Shown here piece by piece: positions 50,119-58,502 of a stretch of DNA of 64,000 nucleotides. This stretch comes from Prevotella multiformis DSM 16608 (GTDB taxonomy: Bacteria > Bacteroidota > Bacteroidia > Bacteroidales > Bacteroidaceae). A program made the translations under genes and the position numbers. Under the pieces are notes generated by a model. That model made no database searches. It saw only the letters and a program-made list of their open reading frames with translations, and was not told the DNA's origin. Location: contig NZ_GL872282.1 of assembly GCF_000191065.1 (NCBI RefSeq), positions 1,078,466 to 1,142,465 of the forward strand. The letters run 5' to 3'. How positions within the stretch are numbered: the first letter of the stretch is position 1; each line of letters starts with the position of its first letter.

Positions 50119-51855
50119 TTACTTTTCTTTTGCTCTTTCAATCCACTGCTGGATCTCGTCAACAGAAGGCTTCTCGTATCCGAGCTTGTACTTCTTGTTG
50201 ATTTCACCGAGTTTCTGCTGCAGACCCTGTGCCTTCTCGTCCTTGATGTCGGAGATGAGGTTGAAACCGGCCTTGCGCAGCACATACACCCAGGATTCTG
50301 CCACGCCCAGCTCTGCCCACTCCTTGACGGACGACTGCGGAATCTTCGGTTCCGGCTTCATCTGCGGGAAGAGCAATACTTCCTGGATGTACTCCTTGCC
50401 GGTCATCAGCATTACCAGACGGTCGATACCGATGCCGATACCGGAGGTCGGCGGCATGCCGTACTGCAGCGCACGGAGGAAATCCCGGTCGATGATCATC
50501 GCCTCGTCGTCTCCCTTGTCGGCCAGGTGCATCTGGTCGAGGAATCGCTCCTCCTGATCGATCGGGTCGTTCAGCTCGGAATAAGCATTCGCCAGTTCCT
50601 TGCCGTTTACCATCAGCTCGAAACGCTCTGTCAGCCCCGGCTTGGAGCGGTGCATCTTCGTCAGCGGCGACATCTCGACAGGATAATCGGTGATGAAGGT
50701 CGGCTGGATGAACGTCCCCTCACAGAACTCGCCGAAGATTTCGTCAATCAGTTTCCCCTTGCCGAAGCTCTCGTCAATGCCTTCCAGCTTCAGTTCGTCT
50801 ACGGCGATGTGGCGGATTTCCTCCTCCGACTTGCCGGCGAGATCGAAGCCCGTCTTCTCCTTGATGGCGTCGAGGATAGGCAGCCGGCGGAAAGGAGCCT
50901 TGAAACTGATGGTCTTGTCGCCCATCTGCACCTCCGGTTTTCCGTTCACTTCCGTACAGATCTTCTCCAGCAGCTGCTCGGTGAACGACATCATCCAGTT
51001 GTAGTCCTTGTACTGCACATAAAGTTCCATGCAGGTGAACTCCGGGTTGTGGAAGCGGTCCATGCCCTCGTTGCGGAAGTTCTTTCCGATTTCATAGACA
51101 CCTTCAAATCCTCCGACTATCAGCCGCTTCAGGTAAAGCTCCGTGGCGATACGCATATACATGTCGATGTTGAGCGCATTGAAATGGGTGATGAACGGAC
51201 GCGCGCTCGCACCGCCGGGAATGCTCTGCAGCGTCGGTGTCTCCACTTCCGTATATCCCGCCTCGTCGAAGAAGCGGCGCATCGTACGCAGGACGGTGGC
51301 GCGCTTGAGGAAAGTATCCTTCACGCCGTCGTTCACGACGAGGTCGACATAACGCTGGCGGTAACGCTGCTCGGGATCTTCAAACTTGTCGTATGCCTCG
51401 CCGTCCTTGTACTTGACGACCGGCAGCGGCTTCAGACTCTTCGACAGCAGCGTGATTTCCTTGGCATGAACAGAAATCTCGCCCATCTGTGTCTTGAAGA
51501 CGAAACCCTTGACACCGATGAAGTCGCCGATGTCGAGCAGCTTCTTGAATACCTTGTTGTATAAGTCTTTATCCTCACCCGGACAGATGTCGTCACGGGT
51601 GATGTAAACCTGGATTCTGCCCTTGCTGTCCTGTATTTCTGCGAAGGAGGCCTTGCCCATGACACGGCGCCCCATCATACGGCCGGCGATGACGACCTCA
51701 CGCTGCTCGCCCTCCTTGAACTGCGCCTTGATGTCAGTAGAGTAAGCGTTGGTGGGGAACTCTGCTGCCGGATAGGGATCAATGCCCATCGCACGCAATT
51801 CCAGCAGGCTCTGGCGACGGCCGATCTCCTGCTCCGATAATTCTAAAACGTTCAT
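50119..51855 (-). CDS. lysS: Lysyl-tRNA synthetase (class II) with C-terminal extension
   Basis: 578 residues. OB-fold anticodon-binding domain first, then class II motif 2 [20 protein letters not shown] and motif 3 [15 protein letters not shown]. Charges tRNA-Lys. About 75 extra residues follow the catalytic core ([16 protein letters not shown]... to the end), a helical extension common in Bacteroidota LysRS with no known job. It is the first gene of a lysS-gpsA-pgi group. Confidence 0.96.
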   Translation of the reverse strand: MNVLELSEQEIGRRQSLLELRAMGIDPYPAAEFPTNAYSTDIKAQFKEGEQREVVIAGRMMGRRVMGKASFAEIQDSKGRIQVYITRDDICPGEDKDLYNKVFKKLLDIGDFIGVKGFVFKTQMGEISVHAKEITLLSKSLKPLPVVKYKDGEAYDKFEDPEQRYRQRYVDLVVNDGVKDTFLKRATVLRTMRRFFDEAGYTEVETPTLQSIPGGASARPFITHFNALNIDMYMRIATELYLKRLIVGGFEGVYEIGKNFRNEGMDRFHNPEFTCMELYVQYKDYNWMMSFTEQLLEKICTEVNGKPEVQMGDKTISFKAPFRRLPILDAIKEKTGFDLAGKSEEEIRHIAVDELKLEGIDESFGKGKLIDEIFGEFCEGTFIQPTFITDYPVEMSPLTKMHRSKPGLTERFELMVNGKELANAYSELNDPIDQEERFLDQMHLADKGDDEAMIIDRDFLRALQYGMPPTSGIGIGIDRLVMLMTGKEYIQEVLLFPQMKPEPKIPQSSVKEWAELGVAESWVYVLRKAGFNLISDIKDEKAQGLQQKLGEINKKYKLGYEKPSVDEIQQWIERAKEK

Positions 51856-51892
51856 ATTGATGATTAAATCGAATATATATTCTTACTGTCTG

Positions 51893-51900
51893 CAAATTTA
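51893..51900 (-). promoter_or_regulatory. Possible -7 box of lysS
   Basis: TAAATTTG on the minus strand, about 38 bases before the lysS ATG. The only CAAA further out is 12 bases away, too close for a standard -33. Confidence 0.35.
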
Positions 51901-52117
51901 CTAAATTATTCGCAAACCATGGCTGCTTTTGCCTTTTTTTGATTCTTCCGTCAAATGTGTAGATGTCTGCCGTGCAGAACGCATGATATCAGTTGAAGAC
52001 TCGTCTTGTCCTCTCACGAATAGAAAAGTTCCGGCCTGACGGGTGTGGTTTCTGCCCGCCGGGCACTCCCATGCGGTTCGGGCTGTACCCGGGAAGGTGC
52101 CTGCATGGAGGCAGGGG

Positions 52118-52223
52118 GAGAGGCATTGGGACTCCGGTTCCCGGCCGTCGGGAATGACATTCCCAGCCGTTGGGAACCGGAATCCCGGTGGCCGGGAACC
52201 GTGTTCCCAGACGGCGGTACCGG
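52118..52223. repeat. 22-bp palindromic tandem array (CCC-N7-GGGAA type), locus 2
   Basis: Units start at 52140, 52162 and 52184, exactly 22 bases apart, with partial units at both ends. Each follows CCC-N7-GGGAA-N5-TT, as at locus 1 (20036-20150). The CCCAGC-x-G-x-T-GGGAAC-x-GGAAT form appears once at each locus with few differences. It lies between lysS and the DUF4293 gene. Confidence 0.8.
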
Positions 52224-52257
52224 ACCTTGGAGCGATGTGCCTTGGGGCAGACCCAAA

Positions 52258-52299
52258 AGAGACAGCCCCGGACGGTGCGGACCGTCCGGGGCTGTCTCT
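52258..52299 (-). terminator. Strong terminator after the bamD-rpoZ-DUF4293 operon
   Basis: A perfect 19-bp stem (52258-52276 with 52281-52299) around GCGG. On the minus strand it is followed by TTTTGGGT. It begins 17 bases after the DUF4293 stop. Confidence 0.75.
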
Positions 52300-52316
52300 C
52301 CCAAGGGCTGTTTCTC

Positions 52317-52769
52317 TTATCGTATTCTGTCGGCCGCCCTCACCAGCGCCTCATCTGCAAGAATCGCATGGCGGGCAAGCCACAGGAGGATGAAGGCGAC
52401 GAGCGGCAGGCAGGCGGCGAACGCCACGTGGAACGTGAAGCCTGTCATAAGCACCTGACTGAACACGCCGTAGACGACATACCAGCCTGCGATCATCAGC
52501 ATGGAGAACATGCAGAAGCGTGCCTGACGCCTGCGGTTATGATAATCGAAAATCGCAAAAAGATCCATCGGGCACGTCACCAGCAGGATGGCGAACAGTG
52601 CCCATACATTGAAGTTCTTTCCGCCGTCCGCATCGCTCAGCCAGAGATTCATCAGCTGGTTTTCCGTACCCATCCCCTCCGGTTCGAAGCTGCCGACAGG
52701 CAGGCACAGGCAGGCGATGGTGACAAGCAGGGCGAGGAACAGGAAGACCGTTTGTTTCCGTTGTATCAT
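52317..52769 (-). CDS. DUF4293 membrane protein
   Basis: 150 residues with four membrane helices (about 5-25, 50-70, 80-105, 115-145). It starts MIQRKQTVFLFLALLVTIA, the typical opening of Bacteroidota DUF4293 (IQR-KQT-ffl), in which the position after omega is conserved. Function unknown. The gap to rpoZ is two bases. The terminator follows at once. Confidence 0.85.
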   Translation of the reverse strand: MIQRKQTVFLFLALLVTIACLCLPVGSFEPEGMGTENQLMNLWLSDADGGKNFNVWALFAILLVTCPMDLFAIFDYHNRRRQARFCMFSMLMIAGWYVVYGVFSQVLMTGFTFHVAFAACLPLVAFILLWLARHAILADEALVRAADRIR

Positions 52770-52771
52770 GA

Positions 52772-53113
52772 TCAGTATTCTTCCTCGTTCAGGGCATCCT
52801 TAGAAGGATCACGCCAGTAGACCTCTCCCTCCAGGAACTCCTGTGTGGCGAGCAGGGTCGGTTTCGGCAGTTTCTCGTAATAGCGGCTGATCTCGATCTG
52901 CTCGCGGTTCTCGAAGACCTCGTCGAGCGAGTCGTTGTAAGAAGCAAATTCTGCAAGTTTCTTGCTCAGGTCCTGTTTGATCTCAACCGAGATCTGGTTG
53001 GCTCTCTTTGCAATGATCGCAACACTCTCGTAGATGTTGCCGGTCTCTTTCCAAAGTTCCTGAACATCCCGGGTTACCGTATTCGACGGTGCTTTTGACT
53101 TCCTGTAATCCAT
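52772..53113 (-). CDS. rpoZ: RNA polymerase omega subunit, Bacteroidota type
   Basis: 113 residues. MDYRKSKAPSNTVTRDVQELWKETGNIYESVAIIAKRANQI is the omega/Rpb6-like core with the ANQI block; the tail (EFLEGEVYWRDP) is typical of Bacteroidota. It helps assemble or stabilise RNA polymerase. Position between bamD and DUF4293 is conserved in this phylum. Confidence 0.9.
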   Translation of the reverse strand: MDYRKSKAPSNTVTRDVQELWKETGNIYESVAIIAKRANQISVEIKQDLSKKLAEFASYNDSLDEVFENREQIEISRYYEKLPKPTLLATQEFLEGEVYWRDPSKDALNEEEY

Positions 53114-53146
53114 TCTTGTTGTCTATGTTTTTTAAGTCTGTTATTC

Positions 53147-53971
53147 TTAATCCTTTGTGATTTCCTTACATTTCCGGATATACTCCTCGGCGGTCTTCCG
53201 TTCCTTGGAGTCGGGGTATTCATTGATGAATCCGTAGCATTCATCCTCGGCGTCCTGGAAGCGCTGCAGCTTCTTGGCCTCGACGCTCATCTGTGCCAGC
53301 TCGAACTTGCTCTTCATGACGAGAACGGCGAAGTCCTCGCGCATATTGCTGTAAGGATAGTCGTTCAGGGCGTTCTGCGCCGTGATGATGCACGCCTCGT
53401 AGTTGTTGCCGCCGCTGGTGCAGTTGCCGAAATAAGAGCCGAGGTTGTAGTACAGTCTCGCACTGAGATATTCCTTTCGGATGAGTTTGTCCTGCAGGGC
53501 GAACAGCCGCTGCTGGGCCGTTCCCTTCAGCTTTCCGTTCGGATAGATGTCGAGATAATCCTGAAAGGCGGCAATGGCCGCGACGGTAGGGGTCTGGTCG
53601 AGCCGCGGCTCCGGTGTCCCCTCAAAGAGGCTCTGTCCGATGTAGAACGATGCCATCTCGGCATACTGTCCGCGCGGATAGGTCTGGTAGTATTTCTTGA
53701 AAGTCTCCGAGGCGGCCTGATAGTCTTTCAGCCCGTATTCCGCCATTCCCAGCATGTAAAGACATTCCTGGGCGTTGTCTGTTCCTTTCTCTACGGTGAC
53801 GAGATCCTGCAGCAGCGGCACGGCGAAGCCGTACTTGCCTTTTGTAAAGCATTCTTTTGCAAACTCATACTTATAATCATTGTTGGTTGTCTTGTAGACC
53901 TGATTATATTCATGGGCGCAACCTGTAAGGAGCAGCACTGCACAGAGGCCGGCGAGGATTCTTTTCTTCAT
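53147..53971 (-). CDS. bamD: Outer membrane protein assembly factor BamD
   Basis: 274 residues from ATG 53971, which gives a clean lipoprotein signal (LLTGC, Cys18). Five TPR-like repeats follow (for example AKECFTKGKYGFAVPLLQDLV; AEYGLKDYQAASETFKKYYQTYP; AIAAFQDYLDIYPNGK). It is part of the BAM complex folding outer-membrane beta-barrels. It is the first gene of the bamD-rpoZ-DUF4293 operon with a promoter about 20 bases upstream. Confidence 0.93.
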   Translation of the reverse strand: MKKRILAGLCAVLLLTGCAHEYNQVYKTTNNDYKYEFAKECFTKGKYGFAVPLLQDLVTVEKGTDNAQECLYMLGMAEYGLKDYQAASETFKKYYQTYPRGQYAEMASFYIGQSLFEGTPEPRLDQTPTVAAIAAFQDYLDIYPNGKLKGTAQQRLFALQDKLIRKEYLSARLYYNLGSYFGNCTSGGNNYEACIITAQNALNDYPYSNMREDFAVLVMKSKFELAQMSVEAKKLQRFQDAEDECYGFINEYPDSKERKTAEEYIRKCKEITKD

Positions 53972-53988
53972 AATCTGATTTTGAAGTG

Positions 53989-54020
53989 CAAAGTTACATA
54001 TTATTCTATAAATACGCAAA
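53989..54020 (-). promoter_or_regulatory. Promoter of bamD-rpoZ-DUF4293
   Basis: TTTG (54017-54020) and TAACTTTG (53989-53996) on the minus strand with a 20-base spacer; leader about 12 bases. Confidence 0.75.
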
Positions 54021-54632
54021 GGAGGTTTGGTTTTTTAGCAAAAAATCACGGCTAAAAAACAAAAATTAGTAGAACACCGTTTCTGTTTTGAGTTTCAAGT
54101 GATTATGTCTGCCGTCCTGCCAGATGGCATGGATGAAAGAAAGAGTGTAGGAGAGGCGGATTGGTTTTGCCCATGCACGCTGTGTCCTGCAGATGTTTGC
54201 TTTTCTGAACGGTGCATGCTTTGATTTCTATTGAGTGCCGTCCGTTGGGCATTTTCGCATAAGACGGTCATTCACAGCAGTGCGTATGCCTGCACAGGAT
54301 CTGCCTTCCTGCTGATGTGTTGATGCCTGACACCGCTCGTGTGGATGCCCGTCACCCGTCGTGTTGAGGGCGCACGCGCAGGCGGTCTGCCGTCTGGACG
54401 GGGACAGCTTGTGGCAGAAGGCAAAGGCTGGCGTTCTTCATTTGCTGATGGGAGCTTGCTTCCCCCGTGACAATGAGTGCGCTGCCGGTTGAAAGGAAAT
54501 CACGCTTTCCCCCATGACCTTTAGGCTTTACAGGACGCAGACAGTGTAAGGCGCGTTCTGAAGGTTCCACGCTGGTCCGTCGTTGACAAGGGCATTTGAT
54601 ATTTGCCGGAATCGGGAATGTCCCCCCGCTGT
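54021..54632. other. Gene-free stretch with a 22-bp duplication
   Basis: About 610 bases without a credible gene. At 54322-54365 a 22-base unit is duplicated imperfectly (GATGCC-Y-G-x-CACC...CGTGT). I see no clear terminator for the AraC operon. Confidence 0.5.
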
Positions 54633-55721
54633 TTACGGCTTCCCCTTGTCCCCTTGCTTTTTTCTCCATTGCTGCGGTGTCATCCCTTCCAGGGCAGTGA
54701 AGAGGTGGGAGAAGTTGCTGACGGATGAAAAGCCACAGGCCAGAGCAGCCTCCGTGATGCTGAGCGAAGCATTTTCTGCAAGCATCTGCTTGGCTTCTTT
54801 CAGGCGCAGCTGTGACAGCCAGGTGCCGAAGGGCATGTTCAGCTCCATGTTGATGTATTGTGAGAGATAGGTGCGGTTGGTATGCAGCTGGTGTGCCACA
54901 TCGTTGAGTGTCAGCTGGCTCTTCATGTACCGCTTCTCACTTGTCCACTGCCGTATGTCGGTTTCTATCTTCCTGTTTTTCTTCTGTTGCCTTGAGCGTG
55001 CGGAGGGTTGTTGTTCCTGTGCTTCCTTTTCAAAGTGCATGGCATAGTTGAGAAGGGAGACAAAAAGGTAGCAGGGGTAGATGGCAAAACCGGACAGCAG
55101 CAGAAGGGCGACCTTCTTGCTGACCATCATGACGGCGACTCCCGTTACTCCAATGGCGATGCCCCAGTACATGGAACGTTGCAGCCACTGTATGAAAGCA
55201 TTGACAGAAGGCTGTTGCTTCTGTGTCCTTGTTTGTCTGTTGAGCGATTTCCGCATCATCCGGCAGAGGATGACGATCTCTGTGAGGAAAACCGTTGAGA
55301 CGACGACAAGTAGGGTGAGGCGGATGGCACTGCCGCCGAATCCTCCTCCCCACAGGAGGATGATGCAGGCGATGGCGGGGAGGAAATTGCGTTCCAGGTG
55401 TTCCGGCCTGATGTTCTCTTGGCGTATGATGGAGCTGAATGCCATGATGAATAGGACAAGGGCAGGGTACAGCGCACCCAGGCTGATTGCGACGGAATAG
55501 TAAAGAGACTGTTCTCTGAGACGGAAGTACCAGTGAATGAAGCAGAGGGCAGAAGCCAGCAGCAGACCTGTGGCGATGGCATAACGGGCCTGTCGGTAGC
55601 ATTTGTCGGCGTCGTGGTTGGGAAAGACCGTGAAGACCAGGCTCAGTGCGAATATGCACGGGGTAATCGTCAGATAAAGCAGTATGTAATAATAGATGCT
55701 GTCGAAGAGCGGGCTGTTCAT
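54633..55721 (-). CDS. Membrane-bound AraC-type regulator 1 (third gene of the tandem)
   Basis: 362 residues from ATG 55721 (MNSPLFDSIYYY), which overlaps the stop of the upstream gene by four bases (ATGA), so the two are translationally coupled. About six membrane helices occupy residues 10-225. A basic linker (QQPSARSRQQKKNRK) leads to an AraC DNA-binding domain: LTLNDVAHQLHTNRTYLSQYIN and ITEAALACGFSSVSNFSHLFTALEGMTPQQWRK. The target and signal are unknown; a direct membrane-to-DNA regulator is the simplest reading. A longer start (55781) would add 20 residues. Confidence 0.85.
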   Translation of the reverse strand: MNSPLFDSIYYYILLYLTITPCIFALSLVFTVFPNHDADKCYRQARYAIATGLLLASALCFIHWYFRLREQSLYYSVAISLGALYPALVLFIMAFSSIIRQENIRPEHLERNFLPAIACIILLWGGGFGGSAIRLTLLVVVSTVFLTEIVILCRMMRKSLNRQTRTQKQQPSVNAFIQWLQRSMYWGIAIGVTGVAVMMVSKKVALLLLSGFAIYPCYLFVSLLNYAMHFEKEAQEQQPSARSRQQKKNRKIETDIRQWTSEKRYMKSQLTLNDVAHQLHTNRTYLSQYINMELNMPFGTWLSQLRLKEAKQMLAENASLSITEAALACGFSSVSNFSHLFTALEGMTPQQWRKKQGDKGKP

Positions 55722-56839
55722 TCTGTATCCTCCTTTCCTTCGGCTTGTGTTGTTTTCCTGTGCCGGTTCTGTCTGCGCCATAGCTTTGGCGATAGTCCTT
55801 CATGCGCCTTGAAGTAATGGCTGAACGCCGAGGCCGACGTGAATCCTGCAGCCTCCGCAATCTGCTCCATGGTCATTATGGCATCGGATGCCAGCAGCGA
55901 CTTGGCTTTCCTGAGCCGGATACGTCCTATCCACTCTGTGAAGGTCGTGTCCAGATACGTGTTGAGATAGAGTGAGAGATAGGCGCGGTTGGTGCCCAGC
56001 TGGCGGGAGACATCGTTGATCGTGATGTTCTTTGTCAGGGCTCCGGGCGTTTCCTGCCAGCGTCGGGTATGCCGCTGGAGTTTCTCTATGGTGCTTTTGC
56101 TGAGCCTTCCGTTCTCCTGGGGCAGTCCGACAGCCAGTGCGACGAAATCGACATTGAACATGTAATTGATGAACGACAGGAACACGTAGATGGCTGAGAG
56201 AAAGCAGAGCGTCTTGTGAATGGCTATTCCCCAGTGCGGAAAGAAAGGTGCGGAACAGCTTGAGATTCCCAGGATAACAATCAGCGTTACCGAGCTTGAG
56301 AGACGGGTTATGGACTGCTTGAAGTTGTCAGCATAGAAGTTGTCCATCTTCTGCTGTGCCTTCTGGTAGTAGCTGTAGAAGCGGATTCCGAAAAGGCAGA
56401 CCGTCACCAGAAGCACTGCCGTCACCGCAATGCGGCTTGCCAGACTGAAGACACCGCCAGTGACAGCTCCGGAGAAGAGGGCGGAAAGGCTGCCGGCAAG
56501 AAGCAGGATGTTGAGGAATACCTTCTTGCGGGTGATGTAGTCAGGCTGGACAAACGGGATATAAGTCATGGAAAGCAGTACTGCCACAACAAGGTACAGA
56601 CCCAGGCCGATGACTCCCAGCTGCGGAATCCGGCAGATGCCCTCCTCCGTCAGCCAGTAGAGAAAAGGATCCAGGGCGAAAAGCAGGAAGTCGATGGCGA
56701 GCAGGTAACGTGCCCTTGTATAGATAGGGTAGGTTGGCTTCTTGTGTTTCTGAAGCGCAAGAAGGCATATACCCAAGGTGGCAAGCGTGGCCCATTCGGT
56801 AAACAGGAGACTGTTGAAGAGGTTTATCTGCTGGTTCAT
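55718..56839 (-). CDS. Membrane-bound AraC-type regulator 2 (middle gene of the tandem)
   Basis: 373 residues from ATG 56839; an ATG at 56863 overlaps the upstream stop and adds eight. Six or so membrane helices, then an AraC domain: ITINDVSRQLGTNRAYLSLYLN and IAEAAGFTSASAFSHYFKAHEGLSPKLWRRQ. It is the closest relative of regulator 1 in layout (N-R-x-Y-L-S-x-Y in the first helix pair). The signal is unknown. It sits between the two other paralogues with almost no gap. Confidence 0.85.
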   Translation of the reverse strand: MNQQINLFNSLLFTEWATLATLGICLLALQKHKKPTYPIYTRARYLLAIDFLLFALDPFLYWLTEEGICRIPQLGVIGLGLYLVVAVLLSMTYIPFVQPDYITRKKVFLNILLLAGSLSALFSGAVTGGVFSLASRIAVTAVLLVTVCLFGIRFYSYYQKAQQKMDNFYADNFKQSITRLSSSVTLIVILGISSCSAPFFPHWGIAIHKTLCFLSAIYVFLSFINYMFNVDFVALAVGLPQENGRLSKSTIEKLQRHTRRWQETPGALTKNITINDVSRQLGTNRAYLSLYLNTYLDTTFTEWIGRIRLRKAKSLLASDAIMTMEQIAEAAGFTSASAFSHYFKAHEGLSPKLWRRQNRHRKTTQAEGKEDTE

Positions 56840-56849
56840 GGCTGTTTCT

Positions 56850-57980
56850 TTAGTCGGTCGCATCCTCTATTCTCGCCAGTCGCCCGGCTGCCCGCCACTG
56901 GCTGACGCGGCTGCTGAAGCCCGACTGTCGGGCTATCTCGTCCTGACTGGCTTCCGGGTGTTCGTCAGCATAGCGGGCCGCGTAGGCCAGCCGCAGCCGG
57001 TTGATGTAATTATAGAATCCTCCGAACTCCTGTTTGAAGACCTTTGAGACATAGGTCCGTCCGTAGTCGGTCTGTGCCGCCACGGAGGCAAGTGTCAGAT
57101 GGGGATTGAGAAAGCCTTGCCTCCGCTCTACGATCTCGAGAATGTCTGCCTTTATCAGGTTCACCCTTTCCGCACTGATGCTTACTGTATTCTCCGGCTC
57201 GTTGTAATCGGGTTGTGGAATGAGATGCTTTCGCTTGATGTATTGTGCTATCACCTCGTCCAGTTTCTGCATGGCATCTGCATTGCTGCGGTTGGGGTGG
57301 AGGGAGGCAAGCAGGATGACGATATGCCAGCCGCTGAGCAGGAAGTCGAAGCAGGCTTTCAGCAGGCGGCTGTCTGCGAAAAGTACGATCCAGCCTGTCA
57401 GCGTGTACGCCAGTGGCTGCCAGATAACGTAATTGGCGAAACGTACCGGGAACTCTTCCTCGTTGGAGTAGTTGTCCTGGTTGTATTCATTGGTCTTGCG
57501 ATAGAGCCAGAAGGTCGAATAGACAAGATAGCCGAAAAGGAATGCGCCGATGCCGGTTCCGATGTAGGTTATCTGGTTGATTTGTTGTTCAGAAAGATTT
57601 TTCGGGACAATGCTCAGGACAAAGAGTAGCAGGACTGTCAGTATCGGAACTGATGCTATCAGGTGCAGCTTGTGTTTCTCCCGTTTATAGCCTGAAGGGT
57701 CAAAGTACTTGTGGAACAGCATTATCCATGTCGTCGGCATGACGAGAATACCGTAGAACTTCACCAGTATCCACGTCTCTGTACGCATCGGATGGAATAC
57801 GTATGGAAACATGATGACGGTGAGGAGGAGAAAGAAAATGCTTATTTTCCGTGCGGGGAAGAACTGGTCTGCATATTTCACATAGGGAGAGCATACGTGT
57901 CCCCATCTTATTGCTGCGAAAAAGATGCAGGAAAGGATAAAGGAATAACACCCCAGGGAATATATCAAGTTGTGATCCAT
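56850..57980 (-). CDS. Membrane-bound AraC-type regulator 3 (first gene of the tandem)
   Basis: 376 residues with about seven membrane helices (1-225), a linker with IPQPDYNEPENTVSI, and an AraC-type domain: LTLASVAAQTDYGRTYVSKVFKQEFGGFYNYINRLRL. The second HTH is odd: after DEIARQSGFSSR it runs VSQWRAAGRLARIEDATD and stops, about 10-20 residues shorter than its two paralogues and without their F-SH-F-K-A-x-E-G pattern. It may have diverged or been altered. First gene of the operon, divergent from the 1,204-residue exported protein. Confidence 0.83.
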   Translation of the reverse strand: MDHNLIYSLGCYSFILSCIFFAAIRWGHVCSPYVKYADQFFPARKISIFFLLLTVIMFPYVFHPMRTETWILVKFYGILVMPTTWIMLFHKYFDPSGYKREKHKLHLIASVPILTVLLLFVLSIVPKNLSEQQINQITYIGTGIGAFLFGYLVYSTFWLYRKTNEYNQDNYSNEEEFPVRFANYVIWQPLAYTLTGWIVLFADSRLLKACFDFLLSGWHIVILLASLHPNRSNADAMQKLDEVIAQYIKRKHLIPQPDYNEPENTVSISAERVNLIKADILEIVERRQGFLNPHLTLASVAAQTDYGRTYVSKVFKQEFGGFYNYINRLRLAYAARYADEHPEASQDEIARQSGFSSRVSQWRAAGRLARIEDATD

Positions 57981-58029
57981 ACACAGGTTCTTTGATTTTA
58001 TTATTGTGTCAGGCCAGACGGTATGCCCT

Positions 58030-58221
58030 TTACGGCTGTTGGCTATGGCTGGGCAAATTTAATAAAAAAAAACAACACAATGTTGCTTTCTCTGGTTTAG
58101 TTTTATCTTTATGGGTGGTTGCCTCAGCAGTTTCTTCTGCATCCTCAGTAGTTTCTTCAGCAACTTCAGTAGTTTCTTCAACTGCTTTGTCTCCCCCGCC
58201 ATAGATTCTGGTCTGTGCCAT
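58030..58221 (-). CDS. Possible small ORF with EETTE(V/D)A heptad repeats
   Basis: 63 codons upstream of the AraC operon. It opens MAQTRIYGGGDKAV and then repeats EETTEVA-EETTEDA-EETAEA from a 21-bp DNA unit used three times, then HKDKTKPEKATLCCFF and a run of nine T. The 21-bp repeat with synonymous changes is some sign of coding, but its end overlaps the AraC -7 box and no promoter is obvious. It may be a real peptide or just repeat DNA. Confidence 0.35.
   Translation of the reverse strand: MAQTRIYGGGDKAVEETTEVAEETTEDAEETAEATTHKDKTKPEKATLCCFFLLNLPSHSQQP
58054..58061 (-). promoter_or_regulatory. Probable -7 box of the AraC operon
   Basis: Reads TAAATTTG on the minus strand, 74 bases before the ATG of the first AraC gene. 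No -33; a run of nine A/T follows upstream (58062-58072 region). Confidence 0.4.
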
Positions 58222-58364
58222 TGTATAGTACTTGTTGTAACGTTTTTTGTACGAATTGACGGTTTCAATTCTGTAAATTTAATTTCATAATTAGTTGAAT
58301 AGCCGTCAAAATGTGTGTATGCGCATATTAGTCAATATTGCGAAATCAGTTGTCTGTAAAGGCT

Positions 58365-58396
58365 TTTGGAGGGTCTGGAATGTTTTCCTAAATTTG
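58365..58396 (+). promoter_or_regulatory. Promoter of the 1,204-residue exported protein
   Basis: TTTG (58365-58368) and TAAATTTG (58389-58396) with a 20-base spacer. The leader would be about 100 bases and contains an 11-base palindrome CTTAAATTAAG just before the ATG. Confidence 0.65.
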
Positions 58397-58502
58397 TGAA
58401 ATCAATGTTTCAACTTAAAGGGTTGTCTGAAAAAATCAGTATGAAATTACTTTGATATTCATGAGACCAATACAAATATTTACGAACTTAAATTAAGTTT
58501 TT

